The notes: generated from the letters alone by a model not told the origin. Positions 34,938 through 45,276 are shown, numbered from the stretch's first letter. The stretch is 64,000 nt of DNA from Agrobacterium vitis (GCF_014926405.1 NZ_JACXXJ020000005.1:129001-193000), one strand, 5' to 3'. Numbers and translations are program-made.

Positions 34938-36743
34938 TCACGCCGCCCGGGCCATGGGGGTTGCCGGCAGTTGGAAGCGATTGACGAGGGCTGCCAGCGA
35001 GATGGCGCCGTCGGCCAGCGTCTGGCTGATGGCATTGGTTTCTTCGACCATGGCAGCATTCTGCTGGGTCATCTGGTCGAGACTGTTGACCGAACTGCTG
35101 ATCTGCTGAAGGCCGATAGCCTGTTCTTCTGCGGCCTTGGTGATGGCATCGATATTATCATCGATTTTGGTGACAAAGCCGCCGATCTGGGTCAGGGCAT
35201 CGCCAGCGGTTCCTACCAGTTTCACGCCGCTTGCCACTTCCGTGCTGGAACGATCCACCAGCGTTTTGATCTGCTTGGCGGCACCTGCCGAGCGTTGGGC
35301 AAGTTCGCGCACTTCCTGGGCCACCACGGCAAAGCCCTTGCCGGCTTCCCCAGCGCGGGCCGCTTCCACACCGGCATTCAGCGCCAGAAGGTTGGTCTGG
35401 AAGGCGATCTCATCGATCACGCCGATGATTGTGCCGATTTCACCGGAGACACTCTCAATCCGCTGCATGGCAGTAATGGCATTGTTGACCACCTCATTGG
35501 AGGCCGTCGTGCAGTCACGGGCATCTCTCACCAGGCTGCGGGTTTCGCGGGTTCTTGTGGTGGAGGCCTTCACGGTCGAGGCAACCTCTTCGAGCGCTGC
35601 TGCGGTTTCTTCAAGGGCGGCGGCCTGTTGCTCGGTGCGCTTGGCCAGGCTGTCGGCGGCGTCCCGCATCTCGCGGCTATTGGTTTGCAGAGAACCGGTC
35701 TCATCGAGAACCTGCTTTAGAGTGGTCTGAAGCGTCAGGATGGAGTCGTTGAAATCGCTGCGAAGAGTGTCGAAACGGGCATCGAACGGCGTGTCTAGCG
35801 TGGTGCGCATGTTACACTCGGCCAACCGGTGCAGACCGTCGCCAAGTTCTTCGACCACGCGGCGCAGGGCTTGCGCCTCGGCGGCCCGCTCGGCCTCACG
35901 CTGCCGGCGCTGCTCTTCCGTGCTGGCGCGGCTGGCATCGGCCTCCTGCTCCAGGCGGCGCTTTTCCAGGCCGGCATCGCGAAAGATCGACAGCGCATGG
36001 GCGATTTCGCCGATTTCATCGGTGCGGGTCGCATAGGGAGGAGGCGTATCGAGATCGCCATGGGCCATGGCGGTCATCGCCGTGGTCATATGGCGCAGCG
36101 GCGACAGGGCGCGGCGTTGAACGATGAGAATGGAGGCAAGGCTAAGCGCGATCAGCGTACCCCCCAGCGCATAGCTGATGGTTTCGCGCGATGCGGTCTC
36201 GGCGGCAGCTTCGGTTTCGCGGCTCTTGCCATACACATTGCCCATATCGACAAGTTCGTTGACGGCGGCTTCATGGACATGGAAGCGCGTTTTCAATTCG
36301 GTGAGGGCTGTTTTCAGTTCAAGCGGGTTTTGGCCGGTCAGGGCCGGAACGACGGACTGATCCATCTGCGCCCAGAATGCATCGCCCTTGACCAGAACGT
36401 CCTGCTGCAATTTGCTGCGCAACGTATCGGGTAGTGTCGTACCTTTCCAATAGTCCCGACGCTCCTGATACTGGCTTTTCAGCAATTTCAGGCGATCGAT
36501 ATTGGTGGCAGCGACTTCGGTGTGCAGTGCTGCCTCATTGCTCAGGGAATACGCTTCAACCACATAAAGTGGCGGCGGTAGAATATCGGCGATCAGATCC
36601 TTGCTGTCGACGATCTGCTGGTAGATCGGTCCATTCACCTTTAGCCTCTGTAGGGTCTGCATAGCCGTTGCAAGTGTGACGACGACGCCCACGGCGAGAA
36701 TGACGCCGGAAATAATCACTGTAGAGGATATGCTGAGTTTCAT
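34938..36743 (-). CDS. Methyl-accepting chemotaxis protein
   Basis: A 601-residue chemoreceptor. TM1 is at about 8-28 (TVIISGVILAVGVVVTLATA) and a periplasmic helical ligand domain covers about 30-185. TM2 is near 188-208 (ALGGTLIALSLASILIV), followed by a HAMP domain (to about 265) and a coiled-coil signalling domain. The conserved hairpin tip is visible (EIAFQTNLLALNAGVEAARAGEAGKGFAV, shown here only as a region near residues 445-473). The C-terminus (LPATPMARAA) has no CheR/CheB pentapeptide. The ligand is not predictable. It stands alone and converges on ompW. Motility genes are not in the window. Confidence 0.93.
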   Translation of the reverse strand: MKLSISSTVIISGVILAVGVVVTLATAMQTLQRLKVNGPIYQQIVDSKDLIADILPPPLYVVEAYSLSNEAALHTEVAATNIDRLKLLKSQYQERRDYWKGTTLPDTLRSKLQQDVLVKGDAFWAQMDQSVVPALTGQNPLELKTALTELKTRFHVHEAAVNELVDMGNVYGKSRETEAAAETASRETISYALGGTLIALSLASILIVQRRALSPLRHMTTAMTAMAHGDLDTPPPYATRTDEIGEIAHALSIFRDAGLEKRRLEQEADASRASTEEQRRQREAERAAEAQALRRVVEELGDGLHRLAECNMRTTLDTPFDARFDTLRSDFNDSILTLQTTLKQVLDETGSLQTNSREMRDAADSLAKRTEQQAAALEETAAALEEVASTVKASTTRTRETRSLVRDARDCTTASNEVVNNAITAMQRIESVSGEIGTIIGVIDEIAFQTNLLALNAGVEAARAGEAGKGFAVVAQEVRELAQRSAGAAKQIKTLVDRSSTEVASGVKLVGTAGDALTQIGGFVTKIDDNIDAITKAAEEQAIGLQQISSSVNSLDQMTQQNAAMVEETNAISQTLADGAISLAALVNRFQLPATPMARAA

Positions 36744-36937
36744 AGGTATCGTCCGCAGAAATTGGTGTCGGTGAGGAGCAGATCACACGGACGAGGACGC
36801 CGAGGGATGTGACGAGGTTATGGCCTAAAGTTGAACACAGTTCTTATTTTTCAATAGCATTTCAAAAGGTATGTTTTTTTAGTTTATGCTTGGTTATGGC
36901 TTCATTAAAATTCTAAATAAATTCATTTCGACAATAA

Positions 36938-36963
36938 AAAACCAGGGAAAATTCCCTGGTTTT
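36938..36963 (-). terminator. Bidirectional perfect terminator
   Basis: AAAACCAGGGAA and its exact complement flank two A. Both strands end in T-rich runs (TTTTTTATT on minus, TTTTC on plus). On the minus strand it ends the creatininase/CobW/WD40 transcript. Confidence 0.88.
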
Positions 36964-36991
36964 CTCGGATTGATTGTCTTTCTACTTCGGA

Positions 36992-37978
36992 TCAGCCGGA
37001 GATATCTATCACGCCACAATCGCCAGCTTCAGACCCGAAGGCCAGCAACTTGCCGCTGGCGCTCCAACCCAGGCTGGTAATGGCGCCCTTGCCTGGGCGG
37101 CGCAGCAGCGCCTCCTTGCTGTCGGCCAGGCGCACCGCCAGCACCATGCCGTCAATATAGCCGATGGCCAGCACATCTTCTGCGGGATGGAAGGCGACCT
37201 GGGTGACCATGATATTGGCGCGTGTGCCCAGCTCTTGCGGGGCCTTGCCCATCGGGCCGTCCTTGGAGGAAAAGGGCCAGACGATCGCAGCGGGGGCGCC
37301 GGAAGAGGCGAGCCATTTGCCCTTGGCCGACCAGGAGATCGACTTCACCTTGGCGGGATAGCCGGTCATGCGCATATGGCGGGTATCACTGCCAGCACCA
37401 TCCAGCTTCCAGCCATGCAGGGCATTTTCCTGCATGGTGGTGACGACGAAACGGTTGTCGGGCGAAAAACTGACGCCAGTATGGGCGCCCTTCCATTCCA
37501 GATCGACTGGCTTGCCCTCGGCTGCCGCAAAGCGCAACGTCACGCCATTGTAGCGGGAAATGGCGATGCGCAAGCCCTTGGGCGCAAAGGCCATACCCTC
37601 GACGGAGCGCTCCTCCTCATAGGTGTGCACCACACCGCTTGCCAAGCGCACAAAGGCGGATTTGCCATAACCATAGGCAACCGCGCCTTGCGGCCCGGCT
37701 GCAATCACGGAAATCCACTTGCGCGGCGCGTGCGCCAGCTCTGTGACCGTGCCATCATGAGCGATGCGCAGCACTTTGCCGTCCTCGCCGCCGGTCAAAA
37801 GCGTCTGGTTATGGTCGTCCTTGATGGCGGTCAGCAGGCCCGACCCGGTTTCGGTGACCTGCTCGCCGCCATCCAGACGGTGAACGGCGCCAGCCGCTGT
37901 GACGAAAACCGGAATGTCTCCAAGGAAGGCCGCGGTTAGTACGTGGCCTTCCAGATCGAGCGGGGCAACAGTCGGCAT
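36992..37978 (-). CDS. WD40-repeat protein
   Basis: A 328-residue beta-propeller protein. Several blades are visible, each with a turn and a Trp-Asp- or Trp-like end: GKVLRIAHDG, KSISWSAKGKWLASSG, QVAFHPAEDVLAIGY and SLGWSASGKLLAFGSEAGD. There is no signal peptide. The gene lies 55 bp after the COG0523 GTPase on the same strand. This pairing recurs in rhizobia as far as I recall, so it may act as a scaffold or sensor in metal delivery. The biochemical role is unknown. Confidence 0.82.
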   Translation of the reverse strand: MPTVAPLDLEGHVLTAAFLGDIPVFVTAAGAVHRLDGGEQVTETGSGLLTAIKDDHNQTLLTGGEDGKVLRIAHDGTVTELAHAPRKWISVIAAGPQGAVAYGYGKSAFVRLASGVVHTYEEERSVEGMAFAPKGLRIAISRYNGVTLRFAAAEGKPVDLEWKGAHTGVSFSPDNRFVVTTMQENALHGWKLDGAGSDTRHMRMTGYPAKVKSISWSAKGKWLASSGAPAAIVWPFSSKDGPMGKAPQELGTRANIMVTQVAFHPAEDVLAIGYIDGMVLAVRLADSKEALLRRPGKGAITSLGWSASGKLLAFGSEAGDCGVIDISG

Positions 37979-38033
37979 CAGGCAGTCTTTCCGGTATGGT
38001 TGTCAGGGTTTGGCAGCAGGGAAGGGATAAGCT

Positions 38034-39146
38034 TCATGCTGCAGCCTCGCAGGCCTTGAAGCTGTTTTCCAGCTTTTCTCGGTCCAGTTCCCGGCCGATG
38101 AACACCAGGCGGCTTTCATGCTTTTCGCCATCTTTCCAGGGACGCTGGTGGTCGCCCTCGATAATCATGTGAACACCCTGCACCACATAGCGCTCGGCAT
38201 CGCCCTTGAAGGCGATAATGCCCTTCAGGCGCAGGATGTTCGGACCATCGGTCTGCGTGACCTTCTGAATCCAGGGGAAGAAGCGATCCGGGTTCATTTC
38301 GCCACCGCGTAGCGATATCGAAGTGACGGTCACATCATGAATAGGCGAGGGACCGTGGTCATGGTGGTGATGTCCATGACCATGGTCATGCCCATGATCA
38401 TGGTCGTGGTGGTCATGCCCGTGGTCGTGATGATGATGATCGTGTCCATGGTCATGGTCGCAATCAGGGCCGCAGACATGGTCGTCCTCATGGCTCAGAA
38501 AGTGCGGATCATTTTCCAGCGCCCGTTCCAGGTTGAAGGCGCCCTGGTTCAGCACTTTCGAGAGGTCTACGCCAGAGCGGGTGGTGGTGTAGATCCGGGC
38601 CGAGGGATTGATGGCGCGGACGATATCCTCGATCCGGTGCAATTCCTCATGGGTGACGAGATCGGCCTTGTTAATAACAACGACATCGGCAAAGGCGATC
38701 TGGTCTTCGGCTTCGCGGCTGTCTTTGAGGCGCAGCGGCAGGTGCTTGGCATCCACAAGGGCAACGACGGCATCCAGCTCGGTCTTGGCGCGCACATCGT
38801 CATCCATGAAGAAGGTCTGGGCGACAGGCACCGGATCGGCAAGGCCGGTGGTTTCGACAATGATACCGTCGAAACGGTCAGGCCTGCGCATCAGTCCTTC
38901 GACGACCCGGATCAGATCGCCGCGCACCGTGCAGCAGACGCAGCCATTGTTCATCTCATAGATTTCTTCGTCGGATTCGACGATCAAATCATTGTCGATG
39001 CCGATTTCGCCGAATTCATTGACGATGACAGCGTATTTCTTGCCGTGGTTTTCCGACAGAATCCGGTTGAGAAGCGTGGTCTTGCCTGCGCCGAGATAGC
39101 CGGTCAGCACGGTAACGGGTGTGGGTTTTACGGCTGCTTCACTCAT
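38034..39146 (-). CDS. CobW/COG0523 GTPase with His-rich metal-binding loop
   Basis: A G3E GTPase of 370 residues that probably delivers zinc (or cobalt) to target proteins. Walker A is GYLGAGKT (16-23), and the metal-binding C-x-C-C motif is GCVCCTVRGD with Cys69/71/72. The guanine-specific NKAD lies at 159-162. Between the G and C-terminal CobW domains lies a loop (about 230-266) of nearly pure His and Asp, typical of metal stores. This is the ZigA/YciC/ZNG1 type. The start is preceded, just outside the coding part, by a candidate Zur site. In Agrobacterium a homologous gene is repressed by Zur under zinc sufficiency. Confidence 0.92.
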   Translation of the reverse strand: MSEAAVKPTPVTVLTGYLGAGKTTLLNRILSENHGKKYAVIVNEFGEIGIDNDLIVESDEEIYEMNNGCVCCTVRGDLIRVVEGLMRRPDRFDGIIVETTGLADPVPVAQTFFMDDDVRAKTELDAVVALVDAKHLPLRLKDSREAEDQIAFADVVVINKADLVTHEELHRIEDIVRAINPSARIYTTTRSGVDLSKVLNQGAFNLERALENDPHFLSHEDDHVCGPDCDHDHGHDHHHHDHGHDHHDHDHGHDHGHGHHHHDHGPSPIHDVTVTSISLRGGEMNPDRFFPWIQKVTQTDGPNILRLKGIIAFKGDAERYVVQGVHMIIEGDHQRPWKDGEKHESRLVFIGRELDREKLENSFKACEAAA

Positions 39147-39185
39147 GGGAACCTCGATGATTGGAAGGCAGCATCGCGCCGCCCT

Positions 39186-39198
39186 GTAACTATATTAC
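39186..39198. promoter_or_regulatory. Candidate Zur (zinc uptake regulator) site
   Basis: GTAACTATATTAC is a 13-bp dyad (GTAA...TTAC) 40 bp before the CobW-type start and overlapping the stop of the creatininase gene. Zur boxes of alphaproteobacteria have AT-rich dyads of this kind. Only the general pattern supports it. Confidence 0.4.
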
Positions 39199-40016
39199 CC
39201 CATATAGGACGAGTGGGGTGGCAGTTCAAAGGCTTTCTCGATATCAAAGTCATGGATATCCCACAGGAGCTCCACAAGTCCGTGAACGGCATGGGAAAGC
39301 AGGTTTTCGCCTTTTTCTGCCGTTGCCGCACTGGCATTTCCGGCGACGCCTAGCGGATTGAGGTCCGCCATTTTCCAGCCGAAGGCATGCGGGCCATAGG
39401 CGCGCAAATGGGTGAAACGGGCGGCAAACTCGCTTTGCCGTGACGAGAAATTCTGAGCCTTGTCCATAGCGACCAGGTCTGGACGCAATGCGAGCATGAC
39501 CGAAGTTTCGATGTCGCCACCATGAATGTCGATGGCCTTGTCTTCAGGCCGGATCAGGCCTTCCGGCTGGCCGAAGCGCGTCCAGCTGGTGGCCACAGCC
39601 AGCATCGAAAAACGGATGCGCGCTTCGGTGGCGACCACGGTCATCAAGGGCGAATTGCCGCCATGGGCGTTGAGCATCATCAGCTTACGAATGCCTTGGC
39701 CGCTCAGGGTTTCGGCGATGCTGAGCCAGCGCTCCACGGCCTCGTTAAAGGTAAGCGTGCGCGTACCGAATACATCCATATGCTCGACGGAATAGCCGAC
39801 CGGCTCGACGGGCAGAAAGGTGACGGGCAGGGTGTCGGGCAGTGCTAGGATCAGCCGGTCCACGACCCCTTGTGCGATGATCGTGTCGGTCTCGAAAGGC
39901 AGATGCGGTCCATGCTGTTCATGGGCGCCGAGCGGCAGAACAGCAATCCAACCTGCCCTGTCGGCGGGCGTAAGGGCCGGATCGTTGCGCTCGAAATGTG
40001 GTTCTGGATGGGACAT
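39195..40016 (-). CDS. Creatininase family amidohydrolase
   Basis: A 273-residue creatininase-fold hydrolase. The two-metal ligands are visible: Glu and His in LGAHEQHGPHLPFETD, His in LNAHGGNS, and the late Asp/Glu in IDIHGGDIETSVML. Members hydrolyse cyclic amides or ring amidines, including MftE in mycofactocin processing. The substrate here is unknown. It is upstream of and on the same strand as the COG0523 GTPase, so a zinc-dependent enzyme that gets its metal from that chaperone is a reasonable idea. Confidence 0.87.
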   Translation of the reverse strand: MSHPEPHFERNDPALTPADRAGWIAVLPLGAHEQHGPHLPFETDTIIAQGVVDRLILALPDTLPVTFLPVEPVGYSVEHMDVFGTRTLTFNEAVERWLSIAETLSGQGIRKLMMLNAHGGNSPLMTVVATEARIRFSMLAVATSWTRFGQPEGLIRPEDKAIDIHGGDIETSVMLALRPDLVAMDKAQNFSSRQSEFAARFTHLRAYGPHAFGWKMADLNPLGVAGNASAATAEKGENLLSHAVHGLVELLWDIHDFDIEKAFELPPHSSYMG

Positions 40017-40105
40017 CTGGTTTACTGGCCTGTTTTTGTCTATGCATCATATGCGTGACATGAGCGCCTGTGACAACAGCACTTTCTTTCGACCGCGGGG
40101 GTAGC

Positions 40106-40648
40106 ATGGCTAAAAAAGATAAGACCGAGAAAAAGAAGAAATCCGGCAAGTCCAAAGACGAGGTGAAACAGGCGAAACTTGGCTTGAGTGGCGAGTTGGG
40201 CATGGCAATCACCCAGGCGTCACGCAGTTTTCGCACGGTGCAGACGCGGCTTTTGACCGGCAGCGGGCTCTATTCCGGGCAGGAGGGCGTGGTGCTGCTG
40301 CTGGCTGAGGAGGAAGGGTTGACGCCCGGCCTTCTGGCGCAGCGCTTGGGCGTCAAGGCGCCGACCATGACCCGCACCATCGGGCGCATGGAGGCGCAGG
40401 GCTTTGTCGAACGGCGCGGCTCGGATGCCGATGGCCGCCAGACGAAAGTGTTCCTAACAGAAATGGGGCGGGCCACGGTGGAAAAGATCGCCGATGCCAA
40501 TGTTGCGGTGGAGCGCCATGCTACCCGTGGCTTTAGCAGCAAGCAGGTGAAAGTGTTGATGAAACTGCTTGCCGCCATCGATGCCAATCTACTGGCGCCT
40601 GCCGACGCACAACGGCCCGACCTGGTCGATGAACCCCTGGCTGACTGA
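40106..40648 (+). CDS. MarR family transcriptional regulator
   Basis: A 180-residue winged-helix regulator. A Lys-rich tail (MAKKDKTEKKKKSGK) precedes the MarR fold, whose recognition helix lies at about 78-100 (AQRLGVKAPTMTRTIGRMEAQG) and wing around GSDADGRQTKVFLTEMG. The Met at 40106 has GGGGG upstream. An ATG 12 codons earlier also fits the frame. A ligand and target are unknown. The next gene on the same strand is a LacI regulator with its own GTG start and a separate upstream region. Confidence 0.88.
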   Translation: MAKKDKTEKKKKSGKSKDEVKQAKLGLSGELGMAITQASRSFRTVQTRLLTGSGLYSGQEGVVLLLAEEEGLTPGLLAQRLGVKAPTMTRTIGRMEAQGFVERRGSDADGRQTKVFLTEMGRATVEKIADANVAVERHATRGFSSKQVKVLMKLLAAIDANLLAPADAQRPDLVDEPLAD

Positions 40649-40756
40649 TCGAAGGAGCCCGTGCATCTGCCCTTGCCATGGCGCGTTCAACGTTTTAATT
40701 AAACTGTTTAAATGCGTTGAAGCCGGCCTGTTCACGTCCGGCAGAGGGGGGGAGCC

Positions 40757-41782
40757 GTGGCGCAAAAGATCAAACTATCGACCATTGCCGAAAGTCTCGG
40801 CCTGTCTACCGCCACGGTATCGCTCGCTTTGCGCGATAGTCCGCTGGTGGCGGCAGATACGCGCGAAAAGATCAAGGACCAGGCACGGCTGCTTGGCTAT
40901 ATCTATAACCGTCGCGCCGCCAGCCTGCGTACCTCGCGCTCCGGCATTATCGGTGTTGTCGTTCATGACATCATGAACCCGTTTTACGGCGAAATTCTGA
41001 AAGCCATTGAAAGCGAGCTGGACCGCAGCCGCCAGACGTTCATTCTGTCCAACCATTACGATTCGGTGGAAAAGCAGCGGACCTTCATTGAAACACTGCT
41101 GCAACTGGGCGGTGACGGGGTGATCATGTCGCCTGCCATCGGCTCACCGCCGGAGGATGTGATGCTGGCCGAAGACAACGGCATGCCCGCCATCCTGATA
41201 GCCCGTTCCATGGACGGGCTGGCCCTTCCGACCTATCGCGGCGATGACAGCTACGGCATTTCGCTGGCCACCAACCACCTGATCGGCCTTGGCCACCGCG
41301 TCATCGCCATGGTTGGCGGCACCGATCAAACCTCGACGGGGCGCGACCGCTATCAGGGCTATGTCAACGCCTTGCGCAAGGCGGGCATTGCCGTCGATCC
41401 CAATCTGCGCCTTCCCGGACCGCGCACCAAACAGGGTGGTTTCGAGGCGGCGGTGAATTTTCTGTCGCTGCCACAAAAGCCGACGGCGGCGGTGTGCTGG
41501 AACGATCTGGTCGCTATCGGATTGATGAATGGCATATCGCGTGCCGGGCTGGTGCCGGGCCGCGATATATCCGTCACCGGCTACGACGACCTGGAGGAAG
41601 CCTCTATTGCCACGCCGGCACTGACCACTGTGTCAAACGGACAGGCGGAAGTGGGCAGGCTTGCGGCGCGCGCGCTTCTGGATAAGCTGGCGGGCAGTCA
41701 TGAGCCTGATGGTATTCACCTGATCAAGCCTGAAATGCGTATCCGCCAATCGACTGGCCCCGTTAAACATCGAGACGAATAG
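40757..41782 (+). CDS. LacI family transcriptional regulator
   Basis: A 341-residue LacI regulator. The helix-turn-helix is KLSTIAESLGLSTATVSLAL (residues 6-25) and the sugar domain has the family landmark VVHDIMNPFYGEILKAIE. The start is GTG, preceded by a very strong GGGGGGAG ribosome site. It is followed after only 12 bp by a hydroxyacid dehydrogenase gene, so the two form an operon. The regulator probably senses the substrate or product of that enzyme, such as a sugar acid. A 7-bp inverted repeat (TTCAACG/CGTTGAA, 40686-40721) encloses AT-rich dyads upstream of the start and could be the operator. Confidence 0.9.
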   Translation: MAQKIKLSTIAESLGLSTATVSLALRDSPLVAADTREKIKDQARLLGYIYNRRAASLRTSRSGIIGVVVHDIMNPFYGEILKAIESELDRSRQTFILSNHYDSVEKQRTFIETLLQLGGDGVIMSPAIGSPPEDVMLAEDNGMPAILIARSMDGLALPTYRGDDSYGISLATNHLIGLGHRVIAMVGGTDQTSTGRDRYQGYVNALRKAGIAVDPNLRLPGPRTKQGGFEAAVNFLSLPQKPTAAVCWNDLVAIGLMNGISRAGLVPGRDISVTGYDDLEEASIATPALTTVSNGQAEVGRLAARALLDKLAGSHEPDGIHLIKPEMRIRQSTGPVKHRDE

Positions 41783-41794
41783 AGATTTGATCCT

Positions 41795-42754
41795 ATGACC
41801 GATAAGCCCGTAATTCTCATTCCCGGAAAAATTCATCCGCGCGTGCTGGAACGTTTGCAGCCTGGCTTCGAACTGGTGCAGACCCCGCCCGGACAGCCGG
41901 TTGCGTTAAGCGATGCTGACGCCGCCCGCGTGCGGGGCATTGCCATTGCCGGTGCCGTGCCGGGCGCCTTGATCGACAGCCTGCCGAAGCTGGAAATCAT
42001 TGCCAATTTCGGCGTCGGCTATGACGGGGTGGATGTGGCAAAAGCTGCGTCTAAAAATGTTATCGTTACCAACACGCCTGACGTGCTGGATGATGAAGTG
42101 GCCGATACGACGATTGCGCTGCTGCTCAACACGATCAGGCAGTTCCATCAGGCGGAAAGCTATCTGCGGGCCGGGCGCTGGCAGAATGAGGGACCGTTCC
42201 CGCTGTCGCCGCTGTCGCTGCGGGGCCGCCATGTCGGGCTTTACGGATTGGGGCGGATCGGTGGTGAAATCGCCAGCCGGTTACAACCCTTCAAGGTGAA
42301 GATCAGCTACCATACCCGCAGCCCCAAGCCCGGCGTTCCCTATGATTACCATGCCTCGCTGACGGATTTGGCCGCAGCCGTCGATACGCTGATTTGCATC
42401 GTGCCGAAAACGCCTGAGACCCATAAGGCGATCAATGCCGACGTGCTGAAGGCGCTGGGGCCGAACGGCGTTTTCATCAGCGTCGGGCGTGGCTGGAGCG
42501 TCGATGAACCGGCTCTGATCTCAGCCTTGAAGGACGGCACGATTGCTGCCGCTGGGATGGATGTGTTCTACGCGGAACCGAAAGTACCGGCGGAATTTCT
42601 CGACCTGCCCAATGTGTCGCTGCTGCCGCACGTCGCCTCCGCCTCGGTGCCAACCCGCAATGCCATGGCCGATCTGGTGGCGGATAACCTGATCGGCTGG
42701 TTTGAAAACGGTGCGGTCAAGACACCGGTGCCGGAAACACCCGTGAAGCGGTAA
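41795..42754 (+). CDS. D-isomer 2-hydroxyacid dehydrogenase
   Basis: An NAD(P)-dependent dehydrogenase (319 residues) of the D-lactate/glyoxylate/hydroxypyruvate reductase family. The Rossmann motif GLGRIG is at 151-156. The catalytic trio Arg232 (SVGRGW), Glu261 (YAEP) and His279 (LLPHVAS) is intact. The long LGPNGVFISVGRGWS segment is typical of the glyoxylate/hydroxypyruvate reductase branch. It is coupled to the LacI gene, and the regulated substrate is probably a sugar acid or 2-keto acid. Confidence 0.92.
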   Translation: MTDKPVILIPGKIHPRVLERLQPGFELVQTPPGQPVALSDADAARVRGIAIAGAVPGALIDSLPKLEIIANFGVGYDGVDVAKAASKNVIVTNTPDVLDDEVADTTIALLLNTIRQFHQAESYLRAGRWQNEGPFPLSPLSLRGRHVGLYGLGRIGGEIASRLQPFKVKISYHTRSPKPGVPYDYHASLTDLAAAVDTLICIVPKTPETHKAINADVLKALGPNGVFISVGRGWSVDEPALISALKDGTIAAAGMDVFYAEPKVPAEFLDLPNVSLLPHVASASVPTRNAMADLVADNLIGWFENGAVKTPVPETPVKR

Positions 42755-42806
42755 GCGCTGTAAGCAGGGAGCGGAGATAGGAAGAAAATCAGGTTTTGAT
42801 TGCAGT

Positions 42807-42856
42807 CTCTTCTCCCCATCGGGGAGAAGGTCCCGGCAGGGGGATGAGGGGGGCGA
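42807..42856. repeat. Short rhizobial palindrome (CTTCTCCCC... element)
   Basis: TCTTCTCCCC and GGGGAGAAGG form a hairpin, followed by the GATGAGGGGGG tail. It resembles the longer element at 48499-48622, with which it shares the CTTCTCCCC/GGGGAGAAG arms and the ...GATGAGGGGG tail. Confidence 0.7.
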
Positions 42857-42904
42857 AGCCAAGCGAAACGCACCGTATTCACGTTTGAAGTGGTGTCGCC
42901 ACTA

Positions 42905-43669
42905 TTAAGCGACCTTGGATTTCACTGCCGCATACTCCCTTGCCGCCGCCCCGAATGCTTCAAACAGCGCGCGGGACGGGGCATCCGTTTCCGCCCAATA
43001 TTCCGGGTGCCATTGCACGCCGACAGCAAAGCCCTTGGCATCGATAACAGAGACGGCCTCGATTGTGCCGTCATCGGCCAGCGCTTCGGCCTGGAGCCGA
43101 GGGGCGAGATCGGAAATCGCCTGGCGGTGCAGGGAATTGATCTGGATCGTCCCTGTTGTGCCGAGATAGCGGGCGATGCAGGAGCCTTCGCGCACCTCCA
43201 CCGGTTGGCGGATGGAATAGGCGAGGTCACGGTCATCGGTCGGCGGCTTGCGATGATCCCAGGTGCCGGGCTGATCCTGAATTTCCGAGGCCAGTGTGCC
43301 GCCCAGCGCCACGTTCAACTCTTGGATACCCCGGCAGATCGCCAGCAGCGGAATCCCACGCTCAATGGCGCGGCGGATCAGCGGCAGCGAGGTCGCGTCA
43401 CGGGCGTGATCGAACGGGCCGTCGCTATCCCTGGCGTCGCGGCCATAGAGCGAGGGATGGACATTGCTGGGCGAACCGGAAATCACCACGCCATCTACCC
43501 GGTCCAGCACCGCCTCGATATCCGCGCCGGTTTCCAGAGCGGGAATAATAACCGGCATGGCCCCGGCCACGGTCAGCGTCGCCTTCACATATTGGTCCAG
43601 CACGCAATGCCAATTGGACCCTTCAATGGCACGGAAATCGGCGGGAATGGCGACAAGCGGCTTGGTCAT
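42905..43669 (-). CDS. Peptidase C26 (gamma-glutamyl-gamma-aminobutyrate hydrolase type)
   Basis: A class I glutamine-amidotransferase-like hydrolase of 254 residues, related to PuuD. The catalytic triad is Cys112 (LLAICRGIQELNV), His221 and Glu223 (QWHPEYW). PuuD hydrolyses gamma-glutamyl-GABA during putrescine breakdown. This window has an ornithine decarboxylase elsewhere, but no other Puu gene, so the substrate is not certain. The Met at 43669 has GGAG upstream. A longer frame reaches into the intergenic region. Confidence 0.88.
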   Translation of the reverse strand: MTKPLVAIPADFRAIEGSNWHCVLDQYVKATLTVAGAMPVIIPALETGADIEAVLDRVDGVVISGSPSNVHPSLYGRDARDSDGPFDHARDATSLPLIRRAIERGIPLLAICRGIQELNVALGGTLASEIQDQPGTWDHRKPPTDDRDLAYSIRQPVEVREGSCIARYLGTTGTIQINSLHRQAISDLAPRLQAEALADDGTIEAVSVIDAKGFAVGVQWHPEYWAETDAPSRALFEAFGAAAREYAAVKSKVA

Positions 43670-43840
43670 CAAAGGCTCCAGAATAGCGGTTCTGAGCATC
43701 TGTTTTGCGCCGTTTGCTGTCCAAGTCAACGATAGGCCTCATCTGTATTCAACTTTAGCCTAAACTGATAAGGCTGCCCGCTTGCCACCGCCCTGGCAAC
43801 ATGATTACCTTCGAATTGCCTTCCTGGAGGGGAATGGTAA

Positions 43841-44977
<1,137 letters not shown>

Positions 44978-45016
44978 GGTTGTTGCGCTTGCTTATCGTG
45001 TGAATATTCGCGTCTT

Positions 45017-45220
45017 TCCGCGGGGTTTACCCCCCCTCTGCCTTGCCAGGCATCTCCCCCTCAAGGGGGGAGATCGACAAGGAGCCGTCGTGTTGCTGAA
45101 CATCATCGGTTGTGAGCGCCTGAAATTGCTAATTTATCCGTTGAAACGAGCGGCTGCGTCTATCCGATCTCCCTCCTTGAGGGGGAGATGCCCGGCAGGG
45201 CAGAGGGGGGTGACCGCGGA
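45017..45220. repeat. RIME-like inverted element, copy 2
   Basis: Left arm 45017-45076 and right arm 45166-45220 are inverted copies of each other and of the arms of the element at 13653-13806. They share TCCGCGG at the outer ends, the CCCCCCTCTGCC block and the CATCTCCCCCTCAAGG block. It fills most of the 299-bp gap between the TRAP binding-protein gene and the membrane protein gene. Confidence 0.8.
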
Positions 45221-45237
45221 TGAAAATGTTTGTGTTG

Positions 45238-45275
45238 ATACTCTGATTCAATCTGAATCTGACAAACTCGACGCC
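45238..45275. repeat. GATTCA..TGAATC..GACAAACTC motif, member of a small repeat family
   Basis: GATTCA-ATC-TGAATC (hairpin, 45245-45259) followed by TGACAAACTC matches the plan of the unit at 58569-58604 (GGTTCA..TGAACC..AGACAGACTCT) and of 48660-48685 and 48432-48446 (the last on the other strand). I give it as a diverged copy. Confidence 0.5.
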
Positions 45276-45276
45276 C

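Noticed and set aside
38337..39353. Plus-strand frame opposite the COG0523 GTPase with a Met/Val-rich start
   Set aside because: The repeated MVMVVMS-like start is the complement of the His/Asp-rich loop. It is not a membrane protein gene.
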